Source: Lepidodermella squamata (taxonomy: Eukaryota; Gastrotricha). From it: a DNA stretch of 64,000 nt. The stretch covers positions 49,964 to 113,963 of the forward strand of contig JBLDXI010000084.1 of NCBI GenBank assembly GCA_047495785.1. Direction: 5' to 3'. The translations under genes and the position numbers were made by a program. Of the stretch, positions 40,965 through 53,700 are shown piece after piece (position 1 is the first letter of the stretch; each line of letters starts with the position of its first letter). The notes under the pieces are model-generated. The model was not told where the DNA came from. It made no database searches and saw only the letters and a program-made list of their open reading frames with translations.

Positions 40965-42077
40965 TGAATGATGCAACGTCACCTTATAGTAGTCACCTAA
41001 CACAAACACACTCAATCGCAGTCAACAATGCCTTCCTATTCCTGTTTAATACCTACCTATTTTGTTCAATTATTATTTCTTGATGTTGCAACTTGTACGC
41101 GTATTTTTAAATGATGCCATTGCAATTTTTGTGTTTTATTGATTCGCTTTACTACAAGGATTCTTCATCATCAACAACAACAACAACAACGGTGATTTCA
41201 TATTATTTAAAATGTGTACTTATGATTCAAGCTCTTGCAATACCAGCAACACGTTGATATTTCCGTATACCTAGAGTGATGATGATATACAATCAATTGT
41301 TTCATCTGTTTGAGGTAATGATGGCCAATAGTACCAAGTTGATGATGATGATGATAAGGCCAGCATTGCCGCTGATGTGATTTACTGACATGCCAACATG
41401 ACTTCTTACTTGTTCGTCTTTATCTTTCATTGACCGAGTGTCAAACTGTTTTTCATCATCAAATGCAACTGCTATTATTGCTATTATTATTATTATGGTT
41501 CCAATCAATTCCAATCGCCATGACGATGAGCGGCTATAGACGCAGGCCAAATTTTCTACTTTTAAACGCATGTTCAATGTTTGTAACAAGCTTGCGAGGT
41601 TTTTCTTGGCCGGGCTGCTGCAAAGAAATGCTATTTTTAGTAGTAGTATTATTATTATCTCACCGTGTTATATCGGTATTTTATTTATACATACTTACTC
41701 GTCGTTCTTCGTTTACATTTCAATTGATTGATTGATTGATTGATTAAAGAACCGGTTCTAAGGCAAACCACGACATTCGACTTGCTATGCTATGCTATGG
41801 TTGTTTGACATGGCACGGCAATTTTTAATGCATGCCTCGATTTGTTTTGTTTCGGTTGTTTTCAAACTTTTCTAATAATTAATTTATTGATTGCTATTAT
41901 TTTACTATCGCTGCTGCTGCTGCTGTTATCATTGTCAATGTTACAATTACCTACTGATGAATTGGAAAACTGCAGTTGAATAAATGAGAAAGTCTATTTT
42001 CATTCGATTGGATTCAGCCTTGCCATTCATTACTGATTGTTTTTTATAGGCCGTTGCTATATAATATAAAAACCAGA
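40965..42077. other. spacer between CAT and the KGD4-like gene
   Basis: AT-rich, with (CAA)n near 41,172, (GAT)n near 41,340, (ATT)n near 41,480 and 41,650, (GATT)n at 41,723-41,745 and (CTG)n near 41,913. No gene was recognised. Confidence 0.5.
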
Positions 42078-42458
42078 ATGCTGGCGGTGCAGCAACGTGT
42101 GTTGGCGACGCTGACGGCGACGACGAAAACCGTGCGCAAACACGTGCCGATGATCCGCTTCCGCAAGGCCGCCGGCGCCGCCCCCGCCGCATCGCCAAGC
42201 AGCAGCAACACCATGGCGACTTCCGCATCAGCGTCGGCTGCAGCTTCATCGACATCGACATCGTCGAGGAGCGGCCGGCTGGTGGCGCGCGTGCTGTCGT
42301 ACGACGACGCGCGGTTGGCGCCGCTGCGACTCCGCCGCTCGCCGCTCGCCGCCGACGAGATCGACGCCGTCAACTCGGGCGGCGCTTCCATCTTCTTCTC
42401 ACCACCGCCACCGTCGGCGCCGAAACAAGGCGCGGCCAAGACGACCAAGTCCAAGTGA
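42078..42458 (+). CDS. KGD4: KGD4 / MRPS36-like subunit of 2-oxoglutarate dehydrogenase
   Basis: KGD4 (once called mitochondrial ribosomal protein S36) tethers the E3 component to the 2-oxoglutarate dehydrogenase core. One exon encodes 126 residues. The N-terminus, rich in leucine, valine, threonine and arginine without acidic residues, looks like a mitochondrial presequence and runs into KTVRKHVPMIRFRKA, the conserved N-terminal binding motif of the family. The C-terminal helix LRRSPLAADEIDAVNSGGA matches the family ending (rRK.lsxxEidxInxGG). Between them, residues 35-70 are a serine/alanine-rich insert typical of this genome, and the tail after 112 is proline/lysine-rich. Only the two short motifs support the call. 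Confidence 0.72.
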   Translation: MLAVQQRVLATLTATTKTVRKHVPMIRFRKAAGAAPAASPSSSNTMATSASASAAASSTSTSSRSGRLVARVLSYDDARLAPLRLRRSPLAADEIDAVNSGGASIFFSPPPPSAPKQGAAKTTKSK

Positions 42459-43107
42459 CCCCCAAGATTTATTCGCTAATCTAGAGACGAATCTTCCCCG
42501 CGCTCGCGAGCCCACTCTCGTCGTGTATTTTATGCCTGTTAGATTGAAAATGAATGACCACAACCCATCCTGAGCCATTCTATTTTTGACTAATTTTCTG
42601 ATCGAAACAAAGAAAAGAATAAAAGAATTCTGCGATTGTCGTAGCACATGGCTTTCACGTTTGCTTTTTTTTAAATGTAATTTGATGTAAATACGTACAG
42701 AGCACGCGAGTCTTCCACCTTGCCTTCCACGCAGACACAATCGAGGAGAAAAGACAGGAAAATCACGAAATGCATGCTATTCCAGAATAGATTATTTATT
42801 CAGAAATAGATTGTTTACCTGAGTTTTAATTACCTATAACTATCATAACATGGCATTTTTAACATCATCTTTATGTTATCATTGCCTTCATACTAATAGC
42901 CAACAATATTCAACAAAAGATGAGAAGAAGAAAGGCAAGACACTCAGGAGTACCCGTGAAGCAAGGCGGGACGATAATTGAATTCCGGTAAGCTCTCGTA
43001 GGTAGACCGGTAGCAAGCTACCTATCATGGTCATCAACAATTTTTTAATTTCACCAAAAAAGCTATGCAATTTTTGTCGCCGGGTAGTTCTATAGCAATC
43101 TATAGCC
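42459..43107. other. spacer before the satellite array
   Basis: No gene or repeat was recognised. The first recognisable satellite sequence begins at 43,108. Confidence 0.55.
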
Positions 43108-43586
43108 GAGCACCATAGGCCGCATAGCAAGCGCCCTTGCCTGATTCCGCGGCTGCTGGCTTCTAATCGCTACGCCGGTAGTTGCGCCCGTTGTGGCAGC
43201 CAGCGACAACAACGCGTACATGTCAGCATTCTGCAGCGTTTCGTACCAACGAACGTGGGCACGGTCGTGGGTTCGATTCCCGCATGCGAAGTAACCCGAA
43301 ATCGTCGCCTGATGTCGAATTAAACGCGGTTAGCGCTATTGCAACGCCCGCAACGCATAGCTGCAGAACATCGTTGCCGATGATCACTGCAATGCTTATT
43401 TCAGCCGATATTCACTAGATCAGCAGGGAAATGAGCACCATCGGCCGCATAGCAAGCGCCCTTGCCTGATTCCGCCGCTGCTGGCTTCTTATCGCTACGC
43501 CGGTAGTTGCGCCCGTTGTGGCAGCCAGTGACGACAGCGCGTACATGTCAGCATTCTGCAGCGTTTCGTACCAACGAACGTGGGCA

Positions 43587-45165
43587 CACTGTAAAAATTT
43601 GCACGGGTTTTGCTGGCGGAGGTTTAGCCAAAAAACAATTACAATACTAAAAGAATAATTACAACAGTCGTCGCACGAAAAAAGTCTGTTAACAATCGTT
43701 GTTGTAACGCTTCCTGCAGCTGTGAGACTCGACCACCCATCACAAAAGCAATTACAAAACCGAAATTGTTCTGATAACGGTTCCTGTAACGTTTCGGTGC
43801 AATGCCTCCCGGAATCTATAACTGCCATCCCGTCTAGTGAGATTTGAAATGGGCCAAAGAACACGCATTTTTGGGTCGGCAGTTCGCATTATTAGGGGTA
43901 ATAAAAATAACGCACGCGCGCGCACTGGCCACACTGGCATGCCACGTCGTTCGTTTTTACTTATTACGCTCGTCGTCATTCATAAAATAACGTTCGTTAG
44001 CTTAAGAGCTGAAGACTTTAACTCACGATTATTCTTATAACTTATCAATGATTTCTACCATGTCCTACAAGTGATTTGAGTGATTTGAAATTTGAAGGTA
44101 ATTTTGCCGCTCTTGAAATTAATGAAACTAAAATTGTATTCCAGCTAGGCTCCTATGGCTCATCCTCTGCGTCAAGCGCCAGCGGGAATTTAAATTCGGA
44201 TAATGCCTATCAGGTCGAGTTCGAAGCTTAGCTTTTTCAATTATTTCTCATTTCTTTCATACCAACAGGTAAAATCTTGTGCAGGCGCTCTGTGTACACC
44301 TTGACTGGACATCGGTCCTGGCATCCTTAATCCGAATAATGCTGCCCACTATTTCCCACAAAATCTCCTTCTCGATCCTGTGCATGATTTTATCTGAAGG
44401 TTGGTTTTGTTATTGCAACTACCTATATCTCGGACTTATTTTTTGTAATTCCAACATAGGAGTCGATCGATACCTGTTATCCGACTCGCTTAGTTTCGCT
44501 GTCACTTGGTACGGTTTGACTGCAGGAGACTTGAACGCAGCCCTCGAAGGATTTCAATGGGACAGCCTGGAGAAATGCGAAGGACATCCCCGAACCCGAG
44601 TTGTACAGCCCAGCTCGACTTCCATCTCTATCAAGCTGTCTGCTACTCATCGCAGAATTTCGACATCTCGTTTAGAACTACCTATATAGAGTGACCCTAG
44701 AGTGACCTGACTTGCTGTCTCGCTGACTGACTGAACTTTGACTGCGTGATCTTTCGACCTCTTCTCCATAGCACAGCTATTGCTAGACAATGCGCACTGT
44801 ATGTTTCTTGTTTTTCGATTTTGCACAATGTCTGGTGCCATAGATTTTCATTGAATTTTTGATTCTTATTCTAATTCAAAGTCTTTTGTTAAGATTTTCT
44901 TTACTTATATAATGCCCTACAATATTGCTTATATTACCTTATATTGCTCCTCAATAAAGTCAGACATGAATGGCAGAAAAACGACTTGTAATGGGTTTTA
45001 CAGGCACAAGGAAGTGTTACATTGAGGTGAGCACCGCGACGGGAAATTAACAGTTACACAACGGCTTTTCGTAATTCCTTTTGCAATGGGTTCTACTGTA
45101 CTTTTGTAATGCTAAGCTGTAACTGTTTTTTCATATAGTAAAAAATCGTTCAAATTTTTACAGTG
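43587..45165. mobile_element. CACTG-ended DNA transposon, non-autonomous, in the satellite
   Basis: The 15-bp ends CACTGTAAAAATTTG are perfect inverted repeats. The element splits a satellite monomer and duplicates a CA dinucleotide (43,585-43,586 and 45,166-45,167). Short AATTAC/GTAAC motifs recur near both ends. CACTR ends with a 2-3 bp target duplication fit CACTA/EnSpm. No transposase was recognised in its 1,579 bp. Confidence 0.8.
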
Positions 45166-45563
45166 CACGGTCGTGGGTTCGATTCCCGCATGCGAAGTAA
45201 TCCGAAATCGTCGCCTGATGTCGAATTAAACGCGGTTAGCGCTATTGCAACGCCCGCAACGCATAGCTGCAGAACATCGTTGCCGATGAGCACTGCAATG
45301 CCTATTTCAGCCGATATTCACTTGATCAGCAGCGAAATGAGCACCATCGGCCGCATAGCAAGCGCCCTTGCCTGATTCCGCGGCTGCTGGCTTCTAATCG
45401 CTACGACGGTAGTTGCGCCCGTTGTGGCAGCCAGTGACGACAACGCGTACATGTCAGCATTCTGCAGCGATTCGTACCAACGAACGTGGGCACGGTCGTG
45501 GGTTCGATTCCCGCATGCGAAGTAACCCGAAATCGCCATGGCCCATCACAGCAAGCTCTCGCC

Positions 45564-46643
45564 ATGGCCCATCACAGCAAGCTCGTGGCTGTGTTCTTGG
45601 ACTTCAAGGCCGCCTTCGATACGGTCTGGCACGCAGGGCTTATACAAAAACTGATCGATTCTGGAGCCCCGGAGCCTTTGGTGCGATGGACAGCGAACTT
45701 CCTAGACGACCGATCGTTTCAGGTCCGAGTTGGAGACGAGCTCAGCGAATCAAGAAAAATCGGCTGCGGTGTGCCACAAGGTAGCCCGTTGAGTCCGCTG
45801 CTGTTCATATTTTACTGCGCGGATATGCAGCCTCCGGAGTCAAACCCTGACGACGGGAGAAAAGCGGTCGCCGCCGGGACCTACGCAGACGACGCCGCAA
45901 ACTGGGCATGGGGCCCGCATTACGAGCAGTGCGTTGTAAGACTACAAGCCCGCCTCCGATCCACCGAAGCGTGGTGCGCGAAATGGCGTCTAGAACTTAA
46001 TCCGGCGAAATGCGAAAGCATTCTAATCGGCCACACTGGCGCTTCGTCCCCGTCGGTTCTTCTCTCCATTGCTGGTCGACGAATCCCTCAAGTCAACGAA
46101 GTAAAATACCTAGGAATCACGATCACGGCGAAATTGTCGTGGGAACGCCACCTCGACCGTCTGTCTGCGAAGACGAAACCGCGAGCTGCCTGCCTCAGAG
46201 GAATAGCTTGTAGGCGCATTGTCCCCAGCGATCTTTGCATCATGTTCAGCCGAGTCCTCATCGACAGCTTGCTCACATATGGATCTCCAGCCTGGTACTG
46301 TCTGCCAAAAACCTCCGAACTGCGCCTTTTCAACTTTCAAGCACACGGGTTAAGAGCAGCAATGGATCTGCCATTTGAGTGCGATTCCTTCGGAGTCGTC
46401 GTCGAAGCGAAGGCGGCAGCAATCAGCGACGTCTTTGAGAAGCAACTGGAGCGCTATGGCGAACGCTGTCTCACCGCGGACAATGGCATGAAAGAGTACT
46501 TGCAGTATATCGCCAGTCAGCAGCCTGATGCCTTCGGCAAGCGGATGCTCGACCTACACTGTCCAGCCTGGCACCTACGCCGCAATGTCGCCCCCTCAAT
46601 GGCGCAAAATAAGAGAATCACAGATTTCTTCAACCCTCGATAG
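45564..46643 (+). pseudogene. reverse transcriptase fragment of the non-LTR element
   Basis: Open frame of 359 codons from the ATG at 45564. It begins at RT motif A (FLDFKAAFDTVW, residues 11-22), followed by GCGVPQGSPLSPLLF (67-81), the catalytic YADD box (107-110), a LNPAKCESILIG motif and KVKYLGI-type motif (NEVKYLGITI). It ends in the thumb and C-terminal region of Jockey/I-like RTs. RT fingers and the endonuclease are absent because of 5' truncation. The retained frame has no stop or shift, so the insertion looks young. The frame continues upstream into satellite DNA to 45,486, which is not part of the element. Confidence 0.92.
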
Positions 46644-46776
46644 CCTTTACTGCCTTGTTTTATTGTTGCGTTCCCTTGTTGAGCCTTTAGGTCCTTGGAG
46701 CCCCTGTGCACGAGCCCTAAGCCTTCCCGAACCTGGAACGTAAGTCACGTTAAATGAGCCTCTGTAATTTCTTGTT

Positions 46777-46825
46777 CCAGAGCCTGAGCCTGAGCCTGAG
46801 CCCTGAGCCTGAGCCTGAGCCTGAC
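46777..46825 (+). repeat. GAGCCT short tandem repeat in the retrotransposon 3' region
   Basis: Tandem GAGCCT units with occasional GAGCCCT variants; further single GAGCC(C)T words are scattered from 46,680 to 47,180. Confidence 0.85.
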
Positions 46826-49800
46826 ATCTAACACCGGATTCTTGAGCCTGAGCCCTGACCCTTTGAGCCTTCAGCCCTATGAAGAGCCTGATGTGATATG
46901 GGTGTATATATGCATCGTAAGCCGTTTTCAAATGAGTTAACCCCTGCCTTCGATCTTTTCAGAAAATCCGCCCTGAGCCCTAGCCACTATAGCCCTGAAA
47001 TGAGCCTTTCAACTTGCCCGTCAAAGCCGCGAAGGTCGACCAACGAATCAACAATTTTCTACTTTTCTATTCAAACCAATATAAAAAACCGGCAAGAAAA
47101 AAAAATATATATATATATAAACAATAACAACTATAAAAAACTCCTATGATCGAGATACATGCGTGTTCGACTAGAGCCCTGATTAGCATGGGGGCAAGTT
47201 ATTTCTGTAATCTTTCTAACTCATGTGCCTATAGCGTCGAAAGGCGGAGGGCCTATAATAATAAAACTACAACATGCTAAGTAACCCGAAATCGTCGCCT
47301 GATGTCGAATTAAACGCGGTTAGCGCTATTGCAACGCCCGCAACGCATAGCTGCAGAACATCGTTGCCGATGAGCACTGCAATGCCTATTTCAGCCGATA
47401 TTCACTTGATCAGCAGCGAAATGAGCACCATCGGCCGCATAGCAAGCGCCCTTGCCTGATTCCGCGGCTGCTGGCTTCTAATCGCTATGCCGGTGGTTGC
47501 GTACGTTGTGGCAGCCAGTGACGACAGCGCGTACATGTCAGCATTCTGCAGCGATTCGTACCAACGAACGTGGGCACGGTCGTGGGTTCGATTCCCGCAT
47601 GCGAAGTAACCCGAAATCGTCGCCTGATGTCGAATTAAACGCTGTTAGAGCTATTGCAACGCCCGCAACGCATAGCTGCAGAACATCGTTGCCGATGAGC
47701 ACTGCAATGCCTATTTCAGCCGATATTCACTTGATCAGCAGCGAAATGAGCACCATCGGCCGCATAGCAAGCGCCCTTGCCTGATTCCGCGGCTGCTGGC
47801 TTCTAATCGCTACGCCGGTGGTTGCGTACGTTGTGGCAGCCAGTGACGACAGCGCGTACATGTCAGCATTCTGCAGCGATTCGTACCAACGAACGTGGGC
47901 ACGGTCGTGGGTTCGATTCCCGCATGCGAAGTAATCCGAAATCGTCGCCTGATGTCGAATTAAACGCTGTTAGAGCTATTGCAACGCCCGCAACGCATAG
48001 CTGCAGAACATCGTTGCCGATGAGCACTGCAATGCCTATTTCAGCCGATATTCACTTGATCAGCAGCGAAATGAGCACCATCGGCCGCATAGCAAGCGCC
48101 CTTGCCTGATTCCGCGGCTGCTGGCTTCTAATCGCTACGCCGGTAGTTGCGCCCGTTGTGGCAGCCAGCGACAACAACGCGTACATGTCAGCATTCTGCA
48201 GCGTTTCGTACCAACGAACGTGGGCACGGTCGTGGGTTCGATTCCCGCATGCGAAGTAACCCGAAATCGTCGCCTGATGTCGAATTAAACGCTGTTAGAG
48301 CTATTGCAACGCCCGCAACGCATAGCTGCAGAACATCGTTGCCGATGAGCACTGCAATGCCTATTTCAGCCGATATTCACTTGATCAGCAGCGAAATGAG
48401 CACCATCGGCCGCATAGCAAGCGCCCTTGCCTGATTCCGCGGCTGCTGGCTTCTTATCGCTACGCCGGTAGTTGCGCCCGTTGTGGCAGCCAGCGACAAC
48501 AACGCGTACATGTCAGCATTCTGCAGCGTTTCGTACCAACGAACGTGGGCACGGTCGTGGGTTCGATTCCCGCATGCGAAGTAACCCGAAATCGTCGCCT
48601 GATGTCGAATTAAACGCGGTTAGCGCTATTGCAACGCCCGCAACGCATAGCTGCAGAACATCGTTGCCGATGAGCACTGCAATGCTTATTTCAGCCGATA
48701 TTCACTAGATCAGCAGCGAAATGAGCACCATCGGCCGCATAGCAAGCGCCCTTGCCTGATTCCGCGGCTTCTGGCTTCTAATCGCTACGACGGTAGTTGC
48801 GCCCGTTGTGACAGCCAGTGACGACAACGCGTACATGTCAGCATTCTGCAGCGATTCGGACCAACGAACGTGGGCACGGTCGTGGGTTCGATTCCCGCAT
48901 GCGAAGTAACCCGAAATCGTCACCTGATGTCGAATTAAACGCGGTTAGCGCTATTGCAACGCCCGCAACGCATAGCTGCAGAACATCGTTGCCGATGAGC
49001 ACTGCAATGCTTATTTCAGCCGATATTCACTAGATCAGCAGCGAAATGAGCACCATCGGCCGCATAGCAAGCGCCCTTGCCTGATTCCGCGGCTGCTGGC
49101 TTCTAATCGCTACGCCGGTAGTTGCGCCCGTTGTGGCAGCCAGTGACGACAGCGCGTACATGTCAGCATTCTGCAGCGTTTCGTACCAACGAACGTGGGC
49201 ACGGTCGTGGGTTCGATTCCTGCATGCGAAGTAACCCGAAATCGTCGCCTGATGTCGAATTAAACGCGGTTAGCGCTATTGCAACGCCCGCAACGCATAG
49301 CTGCAGAACATCGTTGCCGATGAGCACTGCAATGCTTATTTCAGCCGATATTCACTAGATCAGCAGCGAAATGAGCACCATCGGCCGCATAGCAAGCGCC
49401 CTTGCCTGATTCCGCGGCTTCTGGCTTCTAATCGCTACGACGGTAGTTGCGCCCGTTGTGACAGCCAGTGACGACAACGCGTACATGTCAGCATTCTGCA
49501 GCGATTCGGACCAACGAACGTGGGCACGGTCGTGGGTTCGATTCCCGCATGCGAAGTAACCCGAAATCGTCGCCTGATGTCGAATTAAACGCGGTTAGAG
49601 CTATTGCAACGCCCGCAACGCATAGCTGCAGAACATCGTTGCCGAGGAGCACTGCAATGCCTATTTCAGCCGATATTCACTTGATCAGCAGCGAAATGAG
49701 CACCATCGGCCGCATAGCAAGCGCCCTTGCCTGATTCCGCGGCTTCTGGCTTCTAATCGCTACGCCGGTAGTTGCGCCCGTTGTGGCAGCCAGTGACGAC

Positions 49801-50746
49801 AACGCGTACATGTCAGCATTCTGCAGCGTTTCGTACCAACGAACGTGGGCACGGTCGTGGGTTCGATTCCCGCATGCGAAGTAACCCGAAATCGTCGCCT
49901 GATGTCGAATTAAACGCGGTTAGCGCTATTGCAACGCCCGCAACACATAGCTGCAGAACATCGTTGCCGATGAGCACTGCAATGCCTATTTCAGCCGATA
50001 TTCACTAGATCAGCAGCGAAATGAGCACCATCGGCCGCATAGCAAGCGCCCTTGCCTGATTCCGCGGCTTCTGGCTTCTAATCGCTACGACGGTAGTTGC
50101 GCCCGTTGTGACAGCCAGTGACGACAACGCGTACATGTCAGCATTCTGCAGCGATTCGGACCAACGAACGTGGGCACGGTCGTGGGTTCGATTCCCGCAT
50201 GCGAAGTAACCCGAAATCGTCGCCTGATGTCGAATTAAACGCGGTTAGAGCTATTGCAACGCCCGCAACGCATAGCTGCAGAACATCGTTGCCGAGGAGC
50301 ACTGCAATGCCTATTTCAGCCGATATTCACTTGATCAGCAGCGAAATGAGCACCATCGGCCGCATAGCAAGCGCCCTTGCCTGATTCCGCGGCTGCTGGC
50401 TTCTAATCGCTACGCCGGTAGTTGCGCCCGTTGTGGCAGCCAGCGACAACAACGCGTACATGTCAGCATTCTGCAGCGTTTCGTACCAACGAACGTGGGC
50501 ACGGTCGTGGGTTCGATTCCCGCATGCGAAGTAACCCGAAATCGTCGCCTGATGTCGAATTAAACGCGGTTAGCGCTATTGCAACGCCCGCAACGCATAG
50601 CTGCAGAACATCGTTGCCGATGAGCACTGCAATGCCTATTTCAGCCGATATTCACTAGATCAGCAGCGAAATGAGCACCATCGGCCGCATAGCAAGCGCC
50701 CTTGCCTGATTCCGCGGCTGCTGGCTTCTTATCGCTACGCCGGTAG

Positions 50747-53700
50747 TTGCGCCCGTTGTGACAGCCAGTGACGACAGCGCGTACATGTCAGCATTCTCCA
50801 GCGTTTCGTACCAACGAACGTGGGCACGGTCGTGGGTTCGATTCCCGCATGCGAAGTAATCCGAAATCGTCGCCTGATGTCGAATTAAACGCTGTTAGAG
50901 CTATTGCAACGCCCGCAACGCATAGCTGCAGAACATCGTTGCCGATGAGCACTGCAATGCCTATTTCAGCCGATATTCACTTGATCAGCAGCGAAATGAG
51001 CACCATCGGCCGCATAGCAAGCGCCCTTGCCTGATTCCGCGGCTGCTGGCTTCTAATCGCTACGACGGTAGTTGCGCCCGTTGTGACAGCCAGTGACGAC
51101 AACGCGTACATGTCAGCATTTTGCAGCGATTCGGACCAACGAACGTGGGCACGGTCGTGGGTTCGATTCCCGCATGCGAAGTAACCCGAAATCGTCGCCT
51201 GATGTCGAATTAAACGCGGTTAGCGCTTTTGCAACGCCCGCAACGCATAGCTGCAGAACATCGTTGCCGATGAGCACTGCAATGCCTATTTCAGCCGATA
51301 TTCACTAGATCAGCAGCGAAATGAGCACCATCGGCCGCATAGCAAGCGCCCTTGCCTGATTCCGCGGCTGCTGGCTTCTAATCGCTACGCCGGTGGTTGC
51401 GTACGTTGTGGCAGCCAGTGACGACAGCGCGTACATGTCAGCATTCTGCAGCGATTCGTACCAACGAACGTGGGCACGGTCGTGGGTTCGATTCCCGCAT
51501 GCGAAGTAACCCGAAATCGTCGCCTGATGTCGAATTAAACGCGGTTAGCGCTATTGCAACGCCCGCAACGCATAGCTGCAGAACATCGTTGCCGATGAGC
51601 ACTGCAATGCCTATTTCAGCCGATATTCACTAGATCAGCAGCGAAATGAGCACCATCGGCCGCATAGCAAGCGCCCTTGCCTGATTCCGCGGCTGCTGGC
51701 TTCTAATCGCTACGACGGTAGTTGCGCCCGTTGTGACAGCCAGTGACGACAACGCGTACATGTCAGCATTTTGCAGCGATTCGGACCAACGAACGTGGGC
51801 ACGGTCGTGGGTTCGATTCCCGCATGCGAAGTAACCCGAAATCGTCGCCTGATGTCGAATTAAACGCTGTTAGAGCTATTGCAACGCCCGCAACGCATAG
51901 CTGCAGAACATCGTTGCCGATGAGCACTGCAATGCCTATTTCAGCCGATATTCACTTGATCAGCAGCGAAATGAGCACCATCGGCCGCATAGCAAGCGCC
52001 CTTGCCTGATTCCGCGGCTGCTGGCTTCTAATCGCTACGACGGTAGTTGCGCCCGTTGTGACAGCCAGTGACGACAACGCGTACATGTCAGCATTTTGCA
52101 GCGATTCGGACCAACGAACGTGGGCACGGTCGTGGGTTCGATTCCCGCATGCGAAGTAACCCGAAATCGTCGCCTGATGTCGAATTAAACGCGGTTAGCG
52201 CTTTTGCAACGCCCGCAACGCATAGCTGCAGAACATCGTTGCCGATGAGCACTGCAATGCCTATTTCAGCCGATATTCACTAGATCAGCAGCGAAATGAG
52301 CACCATCGGCCGCATAGCAAGCGCCCTTGCCTGATTCCGCGGCTGCTGGCTTCTAATCGCTACGCCGGTGGTTGCGTACGTTGTGGCAGCCAGTGACGAC
52401 AGCGCGTACATGTCAGCATTCTGCAGCGATTCGTACCAACGAACGTGGGCACGGTCGTGGGTTCGATTCCCGCATGCGAAGTAACCCGAAATCGTCGCCT
52501 GATGTCGAATTAAACGCGGTTAGCGCTATTGCAACGCCCGCAACGCATAGCTGCAGAACATCGTTGCCGATGAGCACTGCAATGCCTATTTCAGCCGATA
52601 TTCACTAGATCAGCAGCGAAATGAGCACCATCGGCCGCATAGCAAGCGCCCTTGCCTGATTCCGCGGCTGCTGGCTTCTTATCGCTACGCCGGTAGTTGC
52701 GCCCGTTGTGGCAGCCAGTGACGACAGCGCGTACATGTCAGCATTCTGCAGCGTTTCGTACCAACGAACGTGGGCACGGTCGTGGGTTCGATTCCCGCAT
52801 GCGAAGTAATCCGAAATCGTCGCCTGATGTCGAATTAAACGCTGTTAGAGCTATTGCAACGCCCGCAACGCATAGCTGCAGAACATCGTTGCCGATGAGC
52901 ACTGCTATGCCTATTTCAGCCGATATTCACTTGATCAGCAGCGAAATGAGCACCATCGGCCGCATAGCAAGCGCCCTTGCCTGATTCCGCGGCTGCTGGC
53001 TTCTTATCGCTACGCCGGTAGTTGCGCCCGTTGTGGCAGCCAGCGACAACAACGCGTACATGTCAGCATTCTGCAGCGTTTCGTACCAACGAACGTGGGC
53101 ACCGTCGTGGGTTCGATTCCCGCATGCGAAGTAACCCGAAATCGTCGCCTGATGTCGAATTAAACGCGGTTAGCGCTATTGCAACGCCCGCAACGCATAG
53201 CTGCAGAACATCGTTGCCGATGAGCACTGCAATGCTTATTTCAGCCGATATTCACTAGATCAGCAGCGAAATGAGCACCATCGGCCGCATAGCAAGCGCC
53301 CTTGCCTGATTCCGCGGCTGCTGGCTTCTTATCGCTACGCCGGTAGTTGCGCCCGTTGTGGCAGCCAGTGACGACAGCGCGTACATGTCAGCATTCTGCA
53401 GCGTTTCGTACCAACGAACGTGGGCACGGTCGTGGGTTCGATTCCCGCATGCGAAGTAATCCGAAATCGTCGCCTGATGTCGAATTAAACGCTGTTAGAG
53501 CTATTGCAACGCCCGCAACGCATAGCTGCAGAACATCGTTGCCGATGAGCACTGCAATGCCTATTTCAGCCGATATTCACTTGATCAGCAGCGAAATGAG
53601 CACCATCGGCCGCATAGCAAGCGCCCTTGCCTGATTCCGCGGCTGCTGGCTTCTAATCGCTACGACGGTAGTTGCGCCCGTTGTGACAGCCAGTGACGAC

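Larger units (their letters stand above)
45536..47278 (+). mobile_element. 5'-truncated non-LTR retrotransposon in the satellite
   Basis: The 1,743-bp insertion is flanked by an exact 16-bp target-site duplication, AAGTAACCCGAAATCG, at 45,520-45,535 and 47,279-47,294; the target is satellite sequence. It holds the C-terminal part of a reverse transcriptase, then a long 3' untranslated region with a GAGCCT repeat and a short A-rich end (ATAATAATAAAAC). Missing the endonuclease and N-terminal RT, it cannot move by itself. Confidence 0.93.

Noticed and set aside
44279-44689. 136-codon open frame inside the CACTG transposon as a transposase
   Set aside because: No DDE-type or zinc-finger wording, and its composition looks non-coding.
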